From the NCBI RefSeq assembly GCF_020564355.1, contig NZ_JAJCRR010000005.1, positions 62,001 through 126,000 on the forward strand: a DNA stretch of 64,000 bases, in the 5' to 3' direction. Below are positions 8,807-18,150 of the stretch, one piece after another. A program made the translations under genes and the position numbers. Within the stretch, counting starts at the first letter, position 1, and each line of letters starts with the position of its first letter. The DNA is from Lachnospira pectinoschiza (GTDB lineage: Bacteria > Bacillota > Clostridia > Lachnospirales > Lachnospiraceae). The notes under the pieces were generated by a model that was not told the origin of the DNA, ran no database searches, and saw nothing but the letters and a program-made list of their open reading frames with translations.

Positions 8807-9526
8807 TTATTCTTTTTCATACATTTCTACAATGACATCATGCGTATAGGCAGCAATTTTTTTGCGTTCTTCCTTTGGGAAAGAATTAATATCAATCGGT
8901 TTGCCGAAGGCGAGCGTGGTGTGTGTTGCCTTTAAGCGCGGAAACTGACGTTCAAAAATGCAGTCGGTATTGGTCTGTACCATCGGAATAATCTTACAGC
9001 CTGTTTTTTCTGCAAATTTAAAGCTTCCGGCGTGGAAATCCTGAACACCTTCGCCTTTATTGCGTGTGCCTTCCGGAAAAATAACAATGGATTTGCCGTC
9101 TTTAATGTAGTCAATTCCCTTTAAAATGGTTTTTAAGCCTTCCTTCATATTTTCACGGTCTAAGAACAGACAGAATAAATTGTCCATCCAGCGGCGGATA
9201 ATCAGTGCCTTTTTCATTTCCTTTTTGGCAACAAATCCGGTCGGACGTTTCATATACGTGTAAGAAATAATCACATCAAAAAATCCGCGGTGGTTTCCGA
9301 TAAATAAAACCGGCTCATCGTCCGGGATATTTTCCAGTCCGGTCACAGTTGTATGCACACCGGCTAAAAATAAAATGATGTGAAAAGCGCCCTGCACAAT
9401 CCGCAGGGAAGAAACTGCCTTTACATCGGGATTGAATTTTCCGATAACCCATTCAACCGGCAGCGCAATCAGGCTGAAGATAAAGAACAGGATCAGGAAC
9501 ACAATAACAAGAAAAGAACGAATCAT
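8807..9526 (-). CDS. plsC: 1-acyl-sn-glycerol-3-phosphate acyltransferase (PlsC family)
   Basis: A 239-residue membrane-associated acyltransferase that would convert lysophosphatidate to phosphatidate in phospholipid synthesis. The catalytic motif NHRGFFD (NHx4D) lies near residue 78 and the substrate-binding FPEGTRNKGEG near residue 150. A hydrophobic N-terminal helix (SFLVIVFLILFFIFSLI) anchors it to the membrane. The start is placed at ATG 9526, because the upstream ATG at 9538 overlaps the GGAGG ribosome site itself. Assignment to PlsC rather than another lysophospholipid acyltransferase rests only on the general motifs. Confidence 0.88.
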   Translation of the reverse strand: MIRSFLVIVFLILFFIFSLIALPVEWVIGKFNPDVKAVSSLRIVQGAFHIILFLAGVHTTVTGLENIPDDEPVLFIGNHRGFFDVIISYTYMKRPTGFVAKKEMKKALIIRRWMDNLFCLFLDRENMKEGLKTILKGIDYIKDGKSIVIFPEGTRNKGEGVQDFHAGSFKFAEKTGCKIIPMVQTNTDCIFERQFPRLKATHTTLAFGKPIDINSFPKEERKKIAAYTHDVIVEMYEKE

Positions 9527-9626
9527 ATAATCCTCCATGTTTTCCGAAGGAAAATCCTATGTGAGTTTACTCACATTTCTCCTAAAGCGAGGAGAGGATT
9601 TCTCCTCCAAATTTTTATTTGCGGTA

Positions 9627-10643
9627 TCACTCATTCAGATACCGGCTCATGCCGCTGGAATAGTAAATGCTTCCATCCGTGGTGACAAAGACGGCTTCGA
9701 TATTGTCCAGCGATTCAATGAGTGCCAGACCGTCGTCTAACCCCAGTGCAAAACACGTGGTGCTTAAACAGTCGCCGTCCAGCGAAACGGCAGAGAGTAT
9801 GGTGACATCTGTCAGCCGGTTGTCGTAAGGATAACCGGTTGCGGGATTTAAAATGTGATGATAAAAGGTATCATTTTCATAGAAATACCGTTCATACGTG
9901 CCGGAAGACACCACAGAGCAGTCCCGCAGATTTAACGTCAGCAAAAGTTCATTGCTTTGTGTAAATGGCTTTTTTACACCGACCGTAAAATCCTTCGAGT
10001 CACTTTTTCCGCCGACACACAGCACATTGCCGCCCAGATTAATCATGGCACTTGTGACATCGTGTGCTAACAGATAATCTTTGATCTTATCCGCAATATA
10101 GCCCTTTGCAATCGCACCGAGATCCAATATCGTACCCTCCGGCATGGTAATGCGGTAATTGCCGTTTTCAAGCGGTGTAAGTTCCACTTTTGTATAATCG
10201 ACATATTGCAATGCATTGGCAATGGCGGCAGCATCCGGAACGGACGGCTGTTCTGCGGTAAAATCCCAGAGTTGTGAGACACTTCCGATAGTGATATCAA
10301 ACGCACCGCCGGAAATGCGGCAGTAGTCTAAGCCGGTGGCAATCAGCTCACCAAGCTCTGCCGGAATTTCATCGGTCTGGTGGTGGTTCACGGCATAAAG
10401 CGTACTGCTCTCTAAAGTACGGGAGCAGAGCTGTTCATACGTATCGCACAAATCCAGACAGCCGTTTAAAACGGATTTGGATACATTTATATAGGAAGAA
10501 ATCTGTACATAAGTATTGAGCTTATATCCGGTGACGGTGACCGGGTCAGAGAGCTGTGTCTGGCAGCCGCAGGCCGAAAGCATGCAGAGTATCAGCAGCG
10601 GTGTAAAAAAAGCCGTTTTCAATTTTCTAAAAAATATTTTCAT
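9627..10643 (-). CDS. apbE: ApbE-type FAD:protein FMN transferase, lipoprotein
   Basis: ApbE enzymes attach FMN covalently to Thr residues of flavoproteins such as RnfG/RnfD and NqrB/C, outside the cytoplasmic membrane. The start at 10643 gives a classic lipoprotein signal (KIFFRKLKTAFFTPLLIL then LSAC), whereas an upstream frame extension to 10745 adds an implausible hydrophobic leader. Downstream are the LDLGAIAKGYIADKI motif, INLGGNVLCVGG, and HHILNPATGYP, all typical of the family, giving 338 residues. No clear ribosome site precedes ATG 10643; a TATAAT-like box lies only about 12 bases upstream, which is unusual. No Rnf operon is in the window. Confidence 0.88.
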   Translation of the reverse strand: MKIFFRKLKTAFFTPLLILCMLSACGCQTQLSDPVTVTGYKLNTYVQISSYINVSKSVLNGCLDLCDTYEQLCSRTLESSTLYAVNHHQTDEIPAELGELIATGLDYCRISGGAFDITIGSVSQLWDFTAEQPSVPDAAAIANALQYVDYTKVELTPLENGNYRITMPEGTILDLGAIAKGYIADKIKDYLLAHDVTSAMINLGGNVLCVGGKSDSKDFTVGVKKPFTQSNELLLTLNLRDCSVVSSGTYERYFYENDTFYHHILNPATGYPYDNRLTDVTILSAVSLDGDCLSTTCFALGLDDGLALIESLDNIEAVFVTTDGSIYYSSGMSRYLNE

Positions 10644-10827
10644 AACAAAATGATTATAGCGGATATTTCGTATAAAATCTATAAAAATTAAGAAGAATTG
10701 CGCCGGAATCATGAAAAAAATGTGAAACGGCTTTTTTTTTATCATGATTTATGCTATAACAATATAGTCATGTAAAATTGTGACACATCAAAATATAGGA
10801 ATGATGAAACGAAAGGAAATTTGATTT

Positions 10828-11997
10828 ATGAAAAAAAGATTTTTCGGTGTTATGCTTGCCGCATCTTTAGCAGTGTCCCTGACAGCCTGCGGAGGCAAGA
10901 AGACATCACAGGATAATGCGGCATCTACAGTGAATAAAGAGGTTACAGCAGAAGAATATGCAGGAACAATTACATCCAATGCAGATGTTTACAAGCAGTA
11001 TGTAACACTGCCGGATTACAAGGGCATTGAAGTATCTGTAGACCGTTCATCTCTTACGGTATCTGATGATGACGTAGAAAGCTACATTTCAAAGTTATTA
11101 TCACAGACAGCTACAACAGAAACGGTTACAGAAGGCGTGACGGCTTCCGGCGATACGGTAAAGCTTGATTACAGCGGTCTGTTAAACGGAGAAGCGTTCT
11201 CAGGCGGTACAGCAACGGATGCCAGCTATACCATCGGTTCAGGCAAGTTTATTACCGATTTAGACCAGGGACTTATCGGTCTGACAGTCGGTCAGGAATA
11301 TAATATTCCGTGTACGTTCCCTTCAGACTACTCAAGCTCTGACCTTGCGGGAAAAGATGTTATTTTCGTTGTAACCGTAAAGTCTATCCAGAAAAGCACT
11401 GTGCCGGATTTGACAGATGCATGGGTTGCTGAAAATGCGTCTACACTCGGCGTAGAAGCAACAACAGTTGCTGAATTAAGAAGCTATGTAAAGGATTACC
11501 TGACATCACAGGCAGAATCTACATTTGCAAGTGACAAATATCAGGCAGTTTATTCCAAGCTCAGCGAAAATCTGACACCAAGCGGTTATCCGCAGGAAGA
11601 ATTAGACAGCCTTGTAAATACATTAAAGTCTAATGTTGAATCAGAGTTTAACTCATACGGTTCATCTTACGGCATTTCTGATTTAGATTCATATCTTTCA
11701 CAGGTATACGGATTTGAATCACAGGATGCTTTTAATGATTATGCAGTAGAATATGCACAGCAGTACCTTCTTGAAAAAATGGTGCTGACACTGATTGCAT
11801 CGAATGAAAAAATCACGGTTTCTGCCGATGAAATTAACGACATGGGTGCACAGCTTGCAGATTACTACGGATACACAAATTATCAGGAAATCTTAGACAA
11901 CTACGGCAATGAGATGAATTCAGAAGTCGGTTACGAAGTGCTGTATCAGAAGGTACAGAATTTCTTAAATGATAATGCGGTAGAATCTGAGTCATAA
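10828..11997 (+). CDS. Extracellular FKBP-type peptidyl-prolyl isomerase lipoprotein with trigger-factor-like C-terminus
   Basis: A 389-residue lipoprotein: signal peptide KKRFFGVMLAASLAVSL followed by lipobox LTAC (Cys about residue 21). The middle part holds an FKBP-like domain (GDTVKLDYSGLLNGEAFSGG and IGSGKFITDLDQGLIGLTVG, about residues 107-155). The rest is helical and resembles the C-terminal chaperone domain of trigger factor. It is probably a surface foldase that helps secreted proteins fold. AAAGGA gives the ribosome site. It is divergent from apbE, with an extended -10 (TGCTATAAC near 10755) between the two. Confidence 0.85.
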   Translation: MKKRFFGVMLAASLAVSLTACGGKKTSQDNAASTVNKEVTAEEYAGTITSNADVYKQYVTLPDYKGIEVSVDRSSLTVSDDDVESYISKLLSQTATTETVTEGVTASGDTVKLDYSGLLNGEAFSGGTATDASYTIGSGKFITDLDQGLIGLTVGQEYNIPCTFPSDYSSSDLAGKDVIFVVTVKSIQKSTVPDLTDAWVAENASTLGVEATTVAELRSYVKDYLTSQAESTFASDKYQAVYSKLSENLTPSGYPQEELDSLVNTLKSNVESEFNSYGSSYGISDLDSYLSQVYGFESQDAFNDYAVEYAQQYLLEKMVLTLIASNEKITVSADEINDMGAQLADYYGYTNYQEILDNYGNEMNSEVGYEVLYQKVQNFLNDNAVESES

Positions 11998-12084
11998 ACA
12001 GCTCGCAGTGCATTTGTATTGATTTATAAACACATAAAGCCATAGTATATAAGACAGGACTTGTAAGGTATGACATATAAAGCG

Positions 12085-12151
12085 GGTCGGAATGACCGTT
12101 TCCCAAAAGGTTTATCCTTTGAGGGACGGCACATTCCGGCCTGTTTTTTTT
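12085..12151 (+). terminator. Terminator after the FKBP lipoprotein gene
   Basis: GGTCGGAATG near 12085 pairs with CATTCCGGCC near 12131, with an inner CCC/GGG stem between, and eight T residues follow. This gives a large but well-formed intrinsic terminator. Confidence 0.7.
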
Positions 12152-12153
12152 GC

Positions 12154-12181
12154 TTGCAAATTTATGCAGGTGTGCTATAAT
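12154..12181 (+). promoter_or_regulatory. Promoter of the SulP transporter gene
   Basis: TTGCAA (12154-12159) and TATAAT (12176-12181) are spaced by 16 bp with an extended TGC before the -10. The leader of about 125 bases holds no riboswitch I can recognise. Confidence 0.6.
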
Positions 12182-12314
12182 AGAAACGTTTTTTGTTTAT
12201 AAAATTTTTACATTAAATTTATAATTGGACATGCCTGTAAGAGGAAATGCTGTCACGCGTGGATGTGGTGTATAACAGCGTGTTTCAAAGAAAAGAAAGA
12301 GAAAGGTTAGAAAA

Positions 12315-13964
12315 ATGAATCAGTTTGTACCAAAGTTGTTTGACTGCATGAAAGGATATTCAAAAGAGCAGTTTGTAAAAGACGTGATTGCCGGTATTAT
12401 TGTGGCGATTATTGCGCTTCCGCTGTCGATTGCGTTAGCCCTTGCTTCCGGTGTCGGACCGGAACAGGGTATTTACACGGCAATTTTTGCCGGATTTGTC
12501 ATTTCGTTTCTGGGCGGAAGCCGTGTGCAGATTGCAGGACCGACCGCCGCATTTGCAACGATTGTAGCCGGAATTGTCGCAGAACACCAGATGGAAGGTC
12601 TTGTTGTGGCAACCGTTATGGCGGGAATCCTTCTTATTATAATGGGACTTTTAAAGTTCGGAAATTTAATCCGTTTTATTCCGTATACGATTACATCGGG
12701 CTTTACCTTTGGTATTGCCGTAACGATTGTTATCGGACAGGTCAAGGACTTTTTGGGACTGACATTTACATATTCACCGGTGGAAACCATGGACAAGGTT
12801 AAAGAATGTGTTGCGTGTATCGGAACAATTCAGGTGCAGGCATTAATTGTCGGACTGGTATCCCTTGCGATTCTGATTGTGTTTCCAAAGGTCACGGAAA
12901 AAATTCCGCCGTCACTGATTGCAGTTATCGTAGCAATTTTAATGGTAAAGCTGCTTCACATGAATGTAAAGACGATTGGCGATTTGTATACAATATCCAA
13001 TAAAGTACCGGGCATTTCCATGCCGAAAATAAGTCTTGGCATGATTCGTGATTTATTCCCGGATGCACTGACAATTGCGGTGCTTGCAGGAATTGAATCC
13101 CTGTTATCCTGTGTCGTATCCGACGGTATGATTGGCAGTCGCCACAAGCCGAATATGGAACTGGTTGCGCAGGGCGCCGGAAACATTGTATCAGCGCTGT
13201 TTGGCGGTATCCCGGCGACAGGTGCGATTGCAAGAACCGCAGCCAATGTAAAAAACGGTGGACGAACACCGGTTGCGGGAATGGTTCATTCCGTGACACT
13301 GCTTTTAGTACTTGTTGTATTAATGCCGTATGCCGCATGGATTCCAATGCCTGCGATTGCCGCCATTTTGTTTATGGTTGCATATAACATGAGCGGCTGG
13401 AGAGAATTTGTTAAATTAGTGCGCAAATCCCCAAAGAGTGATGTTGCCGTGCTACTTGTTACCTTTGTACTGACTGTTGTATTTGACCTTGTTATGGCAA
13501 TCGAAGTCGGTATCGTACTGGCAGCGCTTTTATTCTTAAAGAGAATGTCCGATGTTACAGCGGTAAAGAGCTGGAAGTACCTTGGAAGTGAGATTGATGA
13601 AAATAATGACCCGGATAAGATTTCTTTAAAGGTTGTGCCAAAGCATACACTGGTTTACGAAATTATCGGACCGATGTTCTTTGCCGCCGCAGATAAATTT
13701 CTGGAAATTTCGGCAGAACCGGGCATTAAGGTAGTTATTATCCGTATGCGCGGTGTACCGGCAATGGACGTAACCGCATTGCGCTCATTAACGAATATTC
13801 ATGAAATCTGCAAAAAGAAGGGCATTACGCTGGTGCTTTCCCATGTACAGGAACAGCCGCGTGCGATGATGGAAAAAGCAGGCTTTGTGGAACTGGTCGG
13901 AGAAGAAAACTTCTGTGCCAATATTGATGCGGCACTTGCACACGCAGCGGAAATTGACCGGTAA
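12315..13964 (+). CDS. SulP/SLC26-family anion transporter with STAS domain
   Basis: A 549-residue transporter. Residues 1-410 form the multi-helix SulP core (FVKDVIAGIIVAIIALPLSIA, GGSRVQIAGPTAAF, GGIPATGAIARTAANVKNGG). Residues 430-545 form a cytoplasmic STAS domain with the RMRGVPAMDVTALRSL loop. The substrate may be sulfate, bicarbonate or another anion; the sequence does not settle this. The GPTAAF segment belongs to the substrate-binding half-helices of the family. GAAAGG lies 8 bases before ATG. It is monocistronic. Confidence 0.92.
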   Translation: MNQFVPKLFDCMKGYSKEQFVKDVIAGIIVAIIALPLSIALALASGVGPEQGIYTAIFAGFVISFLGGSRVQIAGPTAAFATIVAGIVAEHQMEGLVVATVMAGILLIIMGLLKFGNLIRFIPYTITSGFTFGIAVTIVIGQVKDFLGLTFTYSPVETMDKVKECVACIGTIQVQALIVGLVSLAILIVFPKVTEKIPPSLIAVIVAILMVKLLHMNVKTIGDLYTISNKVPGISMPKISLGMIRDLFPDALTIAVLAGIESLLSCVVSDGMIGSRHKPNMELVAQGAGNIVSALFGGIPATGAIARTAANVKNGGRTPVAGMVHSVTLLLVLVVLMPYAAWIPMPAIAAILFMVAYNMSGWREFVKLVRKSPKSDVAVLLVTFVLTVVFDLVMAIEVGIVLAALLFLKRMSDVTAVKSWKYLGSEIDENNDPDKISLKVVPKHTLVYEIIGPMFFAAADKFLEISAEPGIKVVIIRMRGVPAMDVTALRSLTNIHEICKKKGITLVLSHVQEQPRAMMEKAGFVELVGEENFCANIDAALAHAAEIDR

Positions 13965-14008
13965 AAACCCGCAAAATACGAAAATTCAACAAAAGTCAGA
14001 CCAAAATG

Positions 14009-14045
14009 CCGAGTATCTCTACAATAAGAGATATTCGGTGTTTTT
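14009..14045 (+). terminator. Terminator of the SulP gene
   Basis: CCGAGTATCTCT (14009-14020) pairs with AGAGATATTCGG (14027-14038), followed by TG and five T residues. Confidence 0.75.
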
Positions 14046-14065
14046 ATTTATAGATTCAGATAAAT

Positions 14066-14101
14066 ACAGCGGCTGTTCCTTTAAAAAGCAACAGCCGCTG
14101 T
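14066..14101 (-). terminator. Hairpin downstream of pckA
   Basis: A perfect 12-bp stem, ACAGCGGCTGTT with AACAGCCGCTGT, encloses a 12-base loop 44 bases past the pckA stop. The following T run is weak, so it may act mainly to protect the 3' end or to separate the convergent genes. Confidence 0.55.
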
Positions 14102-14144
14102 AAATCATAGGCAAAGACCTATAGTATTTAATTGAAGTTTCAGA

Positions 14145-15749
14145 TTAAAGCTGAGGACCGGCAGCTACTAAAGCCTTACCAGCTTCGTTGCCTGTGTACT
14201 TAACGAAGTTCTTGTTGAATCTTTCAGCTAAATCCTTAGCCTTTGTTTCCCATTCAGAAGCATCAGCGTATGTATCTCTAGGATCAAGGATACCTGAGTC
14301 AACGCCCGGAAGTTCTGTAGGTACTTCAAAGTTGAACATTGGAATCTGCTTTGTAGGAGCTGTCTTAATAGCACCTGAAAGGATAGCGTCGATGATACCA
14401 CGAGTATCCTTAATAGAGATTCTCTTACCTGTTCCGTTCCAACCTGTATTAACTAAGTAAGCCTTAGCTCCGCTCTTTTCCATCTTCTTAACAAGTTCAG
14501 CAGCATACTTTGTAGGATGTAACTCAAGGAATGCCTGTCCGAAGCAAGCTGAGAATGTAGGGGTAGGTTCTGTGATACCACGTTCTGTACCTGCAAGCTT
14601 AGCTGTAAATCCTGAAAGGAAGTAGTACTGTGTCTGTTCCGGTGTCAGGATAGATACTGGAGGCAGTACACCGAAAGCATCAGCTGAAAGGAAGATAACG
14701 TTCTTAGCAGCAGGAGCTGAAGAAATCGGACGTACAATATTCTTAATGTGGTCGATTGGGTAAGAAACACGGGTGTTTTCTGTTACGCTCTTATCAGCGA
14801 AGTCAATCTTACCGTCTGCATCAAGAGTAACGTTTTCAAGGAGAGCGTTTCTCTTAATTGCGTTGTAGATATCCGGTTCAGATTCCTTATCAAGGTTGAT
14901 AACCTTAGCGTAGCAGCCGCCTTCAAAGTTGAATACACCGTTGTCATCCCAGCCGTGTTCGTCATCACCGATGAGAAGTCTCTTAGGGTCTGTTGAAAGT
15001 GTAGTCTTACCTGTACCTGAAAGACCGAAGAAGATTGCTGTGTTTTCACCGTTCATATCTGTGTTAGCTGAGCAGTGCATTGAAGCCATACCCTTTAATG
15101 GAAGGTAGTAGTTCATCATAGAGAACATACCCTTCTTCATTTCTCCGCCGTACCATGTATTGATGATAACCTGTTCGTGGCTTGTGATGTTGAATGCTAC
15201 ACAAGTTTCAGAATTTAAACCTAATTCTGCATAATTAGAAACTTTAGCCTTAGAAGCGTTGTATACAACGAAATCAGGCTCGAAGTTTTCAAGTTCTTCT
15301 GCTGTAGGCTTGATGAACATATTTGTTACGAAATGTGCCTGCCAAGCTACTTCAACGATGAAACGGACAGCCATTCTTGTATCCTTATTGGCACCGCAGA
15401 ATGCATCAACTACGAAAAGTCTCTTGTTAGAAAGTTCGCTCTTTGCAATATCCTTAACCTTAGCCCATACATCTTCTGACATTGGGTGGTTATCGTTCTT
15501 GTATTCGTCAGATGTCCACCATACAGTGTCCTTAGAATTTTCATCAACAACGATATACTTATCCTTAGGAGAACGTCCTGTATAGATACCTGTCATAACG
15601 TTTACTGCGCCAAGTTCGCTTTCCTTACCGACTTCATAACCTTCGTTTTTAGAAGATGTTTCTTCTTCGAATAATAATTCGTAAGAAGGGTTATGAATGA
15701 TTTCAGTTGAACCTGTAATACCATACTTGCTTAAATCAATTCCTGCCAT
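14145..15749 (-). CDS. pckA: Phosphoenolpyruvate carboxykinase (ATP)
   Basis: A 534-residue enzyme interconverting oxaloacetate + ATP and PEP + CO2 + ADP. In fermentative anaerobes it often runs in the CO2-fixing direction towards succinate/propionate. The kinase-1a P-loop [12 protein letters not shown] (about residue 245), the [18 protein letters not shown] metal-binding/kinase-2 region, and [13 protein letters not shown] near the N-terminus are diagnostic of the ATP type. The start [11 protein letters not shown] follows an AAAGAGG ribosome site. Codon use is notably regular, consistent with high expression. Confidence 0.97.
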   Translation of the reverse strand: MAGIDLSKYGITGSTEIIHNPSYELLFEEETSSKNEGYEVGKESELGAVNVMTGIYTGRSPKDKYIVVDENSKDTVWWTSDEYKNDNHPMSEDVWAKVKDIAKSELSNKRLFVVDAFCGANKDTRMAVRFIVEVAWQAHFVTNMFIKPTAEELENFEPDFVVYNASKAKVSNYAELGLNSETCVAFNITSHEQVIINTWYGGEMKKGMFSMMNYYLPLKGMASMHCSANTDMNGENTAIFFGLSGTGKTTLSTDPKRLLIGDDEHGWDDNGVFNFEGGCYAKVINLDKESEPDIYNAIKRNALLENVTLDADGKIDFADKSVTENTRVSYPIDHIKNIVRPISSAPAAKNVIFLSADAFGVLPPVSILTPEQTQYYFLSGFTAKLAGTERGITEPTPTFSACFGQAFLELHPTKYAAELVKKMEKSGAKAYLVNTGWNGTGKRISIKDTRGIIDAILSGAIKTAPTKQIPMFNFEVPTELPGVDSGILDPRDTYADASEWETKAKDLAERFNKNFVKYTGNEAGKALVAAGPQL

Positions 15750-15779
15750 CTTGAATTTAACCTCTTTCCTTCATAATTG

Positions 15780-15886
15780 TAATATGTAAGAAGCCGCAAA
15801 GTGCGGAACTTACAATATTCATATGCAATAAGTGAAAAATTTCACATGCCTTACCATAATTATACATAATTCACTGGCAAAATCAA
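15780..15886 (-). promoter_or_regulatory. pckA promoter, operator-like repeat and leader hairpin
   Basis: On the minus strand TTGATT (15886-15881) and TATAAT (15864-15859) are spaced by 16 bp. Just downstream lies the inverted repeat GTGAAA-AA-TTTCAC (15832-15845). The untranslated leader then contains a long hairpin (15780-15819) in which AATATTGTAAG pairs with CTTACATATT around a CCGC/GCGG inner stem. The GTGAAA half-sites match those near the LacI remnant at 17.5 kb, so catabolite-type repression is a reasonable inference. Confidence 0.5.
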
Positions 15887-16024
15887 TAAAAAAACATTAA
15901 ATTTTGTAATTTCATTTCAGATCTCAATATGTTATAACGAGGTTAGACAAAACTGACCCGGAAAACTTCCGGTATATGAAAATGTGCCGGGACTGCATGC
16001 AGGTTTGTATTTGGAACAGGACAT

Positions 16025-16053
16025 TTGCAATGTGAAGAGAAGTACGGTATAGT
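16025..16053 (+). promoter_or_regulatory. Promoter of the AAC(3)-family gene
   Basis: TTGCAA (16025-16030) and TATAGT (16048-16053) are spaced by 17 bp, about 95 bases upstream of the coding start. The rest of the 399-base region shared with pckA shows nothing else I can name. Confidence 0.5.
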
Positions 16054-16148
16054 AGAAATAATAGAAACAGAGGGGATAGTTTACACGGCAGATACAGCCT
16101 GTGTCTGGTGTTATTTGGAGATTTTTTCAGAGTGGAAAGGGTACATGT

Positions 16149-16940
16149 ATGCAGTATACAAAAAAGCATTTAAAAGAACAGCTTTATCAAATGGGGCTTA
16201 ACGGAACGGAAACCATACTGATTCATTCGTCCATGAAAGCAATCGGCGATGTAGAGGGCGGTGCGGAAACCGTGCTGGATGCGTGGATGGAGTATTTTAA
16301 GGAAGGTCTGTTATTGCTTCCGACGCATACATGGAAAACGGTTAATGAAAGCCACCCGGTTTTTGACAGCCAAAAAGAGCCGTCCTGCGTCGGCGTTTTA
16401 ACCAATCTGTTTATGAAGCGGGAAGGTGTTGTGCGCTCCCTGCACCCGACCCACAGCATGGCGGGCTTTGGTAAACATGCGGCAGAATACCTTGCAGGAG
16501 AAGAATACCGCAATACACCGTGTACGCCGGGCGGTTGTTACGACAGGTTAAAAGACACAGGCGGAAAAATTCTGCTTGTCGGGGTGGGACATGAACGAAA
16601 TACGTATATTCACAGTGTGGAAGAAGTGCTGAATGTGCCAAACCGCCTGTCAGATAAGCCTGTGAAGCTGACGGTGGTTTGGCCGCAGGGGCAGAGGGAC
16701 GTTTATATGAGAAAGCATTATAATCCCGACCAGCCGCATATTTCAGAGGATTTTGTGAAATTAACGCAGGCATTTACAGACTGCGGCGCGGCAAAAAACA
16801 CGGTGCTTGGCAGTGCGGACTGCATTTTGTGTGATGCGGCAAAGGTGTTTGATGTCACGCGCCATGTGCTTGCGCCGGAGCCGGAGTGTCTGGTGACGCG
16901 GGAGCGGATTGAGAAGGAACGGTGGGCGGATTATATATAA
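16149..16940 (+). CDS. AAC(3)-family N-acetyltransferase (YokD-like)
   Basis: This 263-residue protein has the fold of aminoglycoside N(3')-acetyltransferases, which use acetyl-CoA. LIHSSMKAIGDVEGG near the N-terminus, LPTHTW, and RSLHPTHSMAGFG (catalytic His region) are the family marks. Many chromosomal members in Firmicutes are housekeeping proteins of unknown substrate, so drug resistance should not be assumed. The start ATG 16149 follows GGAAAGGG; an upstream in-frame extension to 16101 has no ribosome site. Its 3' end overlaps the convergent LacI remnant by 10 bases. Confidence 0.85.
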   Translation: MQYTKKHLKEQLYQMGLNGTETILIHSSMKAIGDVEGGAETVLDAWMEYFKEGLLLLPTHTWKTVNESHPVFDSQKEPSCVGVLTNLFMKREGVVRSLHPTHSMAGFGKHAAEYLAGEEYRNTPCTPGGCYDRLKDTGGKILLVGVGHERNTYIHSVEEVLNVPNRLSDKPVKLTVVWPQGQRDVYMRKHYNPDQPHISEDFVKLTQAFTDCGAAKNTVLGSADCILCDAAKVFDVTRHVLAPEPECLVTRERIEKERWADYI

Positions 16941-17464
16941 TACTCCGGCTGGCTGACGTCTTCCACGCGGCAGCAGCTGCTTCTAAGCAGCAGTTTTCCT
17001 TCCAGTTCAATGCGAATCACTTCTTTATGTCCGCCGCGGATTCTGTCGAGCAGGACAAATAATGCGAAACGCGCCATATTTTCTTTCGGAAGCTGGACGG
17101 TTGAAAGCATCGGCTTGATAAACTGTCCTTCTTCAATATCATCACAGGAAATAATCGAAGGGCGGTATAAAATGCTGCTGTACCGGTTCAGGCATTTTAA
17201 CATGCCGATTGCGGTAATGTCATTGGCACAGTAAATGCCGGTCGGCGGTTCTTTTAATTTCAAAAACTTCTGCATGGTCTGAAACCCTTCTTTTTCGGTC
17301 TGATGTGTTTCAATCACATATTCCGTGTAAAAAAAATTCATTGCCGCCCTCCATATTTTATCGCACAGTCCCGGTACGGCACATTTATAAGAAGGATTAT
17401 TTAAAACCCGCGAAACGGTTGCGGGGGAAGTTCCGGTTATTTCTGCAATTTTTTTAATAGACAT
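16931..17464 (-). pseudogene. LacI-family regulator with a large internal in-frame deletion
   Basis: The 177-residue frame begins with an intact LacI DNA-binding domain (MSIKKIAEITGTSPATVSRVLNN) behind a good AAAGGAG ribosome site. After KIWRAAMN, at about residue 43, it jumps to FFYTEYVIETHQTEKEG, which belongs to the C-terminal half of the sugar-binding domain. The later segments (GIYCANDITAIGMLKCL, SIISCDDIEEGQF, PMLSTVQLP) follow correctly. About 150 residues are missing compared with the usual 330. It may still bind DNA but is unlikely to sense ligand. I class it as a degenerate gene. Confidence 0.75.
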
Positions 17465-17573
17465 AAGCAGCTCCTTTCTGAAAATCTTCGAAAATTCCTG
17501 AAAATCAAAGTTAATAGTCTAGTAAGTCTATCGGTATTGCATCACATTTGCCGCAAACGCAGAAGAATAAAAA

Positions 17574-17700
17574 GTGAAAACGATTTCACGATAAGTTGTA
17601 TAAAACGGCTTGATTTATAAAAAAAAGTCTTTTTTTCTAAAAAATCCCCCTATATTTCATGAAAACAGTGAAAAATCCCACAGGAATGAAAACGGTTTCA
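17574..17700. promoter_or_regulatory. Two cre-like / LacI-type operators
   Basis: GTGAAAACGATTTCAC (17574-17589) and TGAAAACGGTTTCA (17687-17700) both match the pattern of catabolite-responsive elements and LacI-family operators (central CG with TGAAA/TTTCA arms). A third, imperfect TTTCATGAAA lies at 17655-17664. They sit between the LacI remnant and the ABC remnant, so the regulator probably controlled both. Confidence 0.65.
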
Positions 17701-17710
17701 CAGATTAGAC

Positions 17711-17739
17711 TGGAAAAATGAGGCATTAATTCATATAAT
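17711..17739 (+). promoter_or_regulatory. Promoter upstream of the broken ABC ATPase gene
   Basis: A perfect TATAAT (17734-17739) has a weak TGGAAA (17711-17716) at 17-bp spacing. It lies directly downstream of the second cre-like site, whose repression would block it. Confidence 0.45.
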
Positions 17740-17789
17740 CCATATAACAAAAGTAGGAAATGCAAAGCGCAAAAGAAAGGACTGGAAAA

Positions 17790-18150
17790 ATGAGAGAGGA
17801 AAAGCAGGCTATTATTCGGATAGAACATTTAAACAAACAATACATTGTCGATAAGAAACCGGTAGATGTATTAAAGGATATATCGCTTGAAATCAAGGAA
17901 GGCGAGTTCGTTACAATTGTGGGACACAGCGGCTGCGGAAAAAGCACACTGCTTCGTATTATATCGGGGCTGGCAGAATATGAGGACGGCATTGTGGAGC
18001 GCAACGGACATAAGGTCGAAGGACCGGGACCGCAGTGCGGCAATCGCAAGAGGGCTTGTCAACAATCCGAAGATTCTTTTATTGGATGAACCGTTCGGAG
18101 CGCTGGATGCCCTGACAAGAATCCAGATGCAGAAAGAAATTCAACATTCT
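17790..18150 (+). pseudogene. ABC transporter ATPase (nitrate/sulfonate/taurine type), internally deleted and truncated
   Basis: ATG 17790 follows GAAAGGA. The N-terminal part is a normal SsuB/TauB-like ATPase with Walker [10 protein letters not shown]. After KVEGPGP near 18040 the sequence jumps, with a frame change, to [20 protein letters not shown] (Walker B) and [16 protein letters not shown]. The Q-loop and LSGGQ signature (about 85-90 residues) are therefore missing, and the C-terminus with the H-loop is replaced by a low-complexity repeat. It cannot be a functional ATPase. No permease or binding-protein gene remains beside it. Confidence 0.85.

Noticed and set aside
9559..9626. Terminator for apbE in the short gap
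   Set aside because: GGAGGAGAAATCCTCTCC can fold, but there is no T run on the minus strand, and it is close to the plsC ribosome site. Not listed.
12085..12151. Riboswitch upstream of the SulP gene
   Set aside because: The folded region ends in a terminator located before the SulP promoter (12154-12181), so it belongs to the previous gene.
12925..13347. Reverse-strand open frames inside core genes such as SulP, pckA and hydA
   Set aside because: They have no ribosome sites, no recognisable domains and are explained by codon bias of the genes on the opposite strand.
16149..16940. Aminoglycoside resistance determinant
   Set aside because: The protein is of the AAC(3)/YokD family, but chromosomal members often have no resistance role, and no mobile element or resistance gene adjoins it. 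Called only as a family member.
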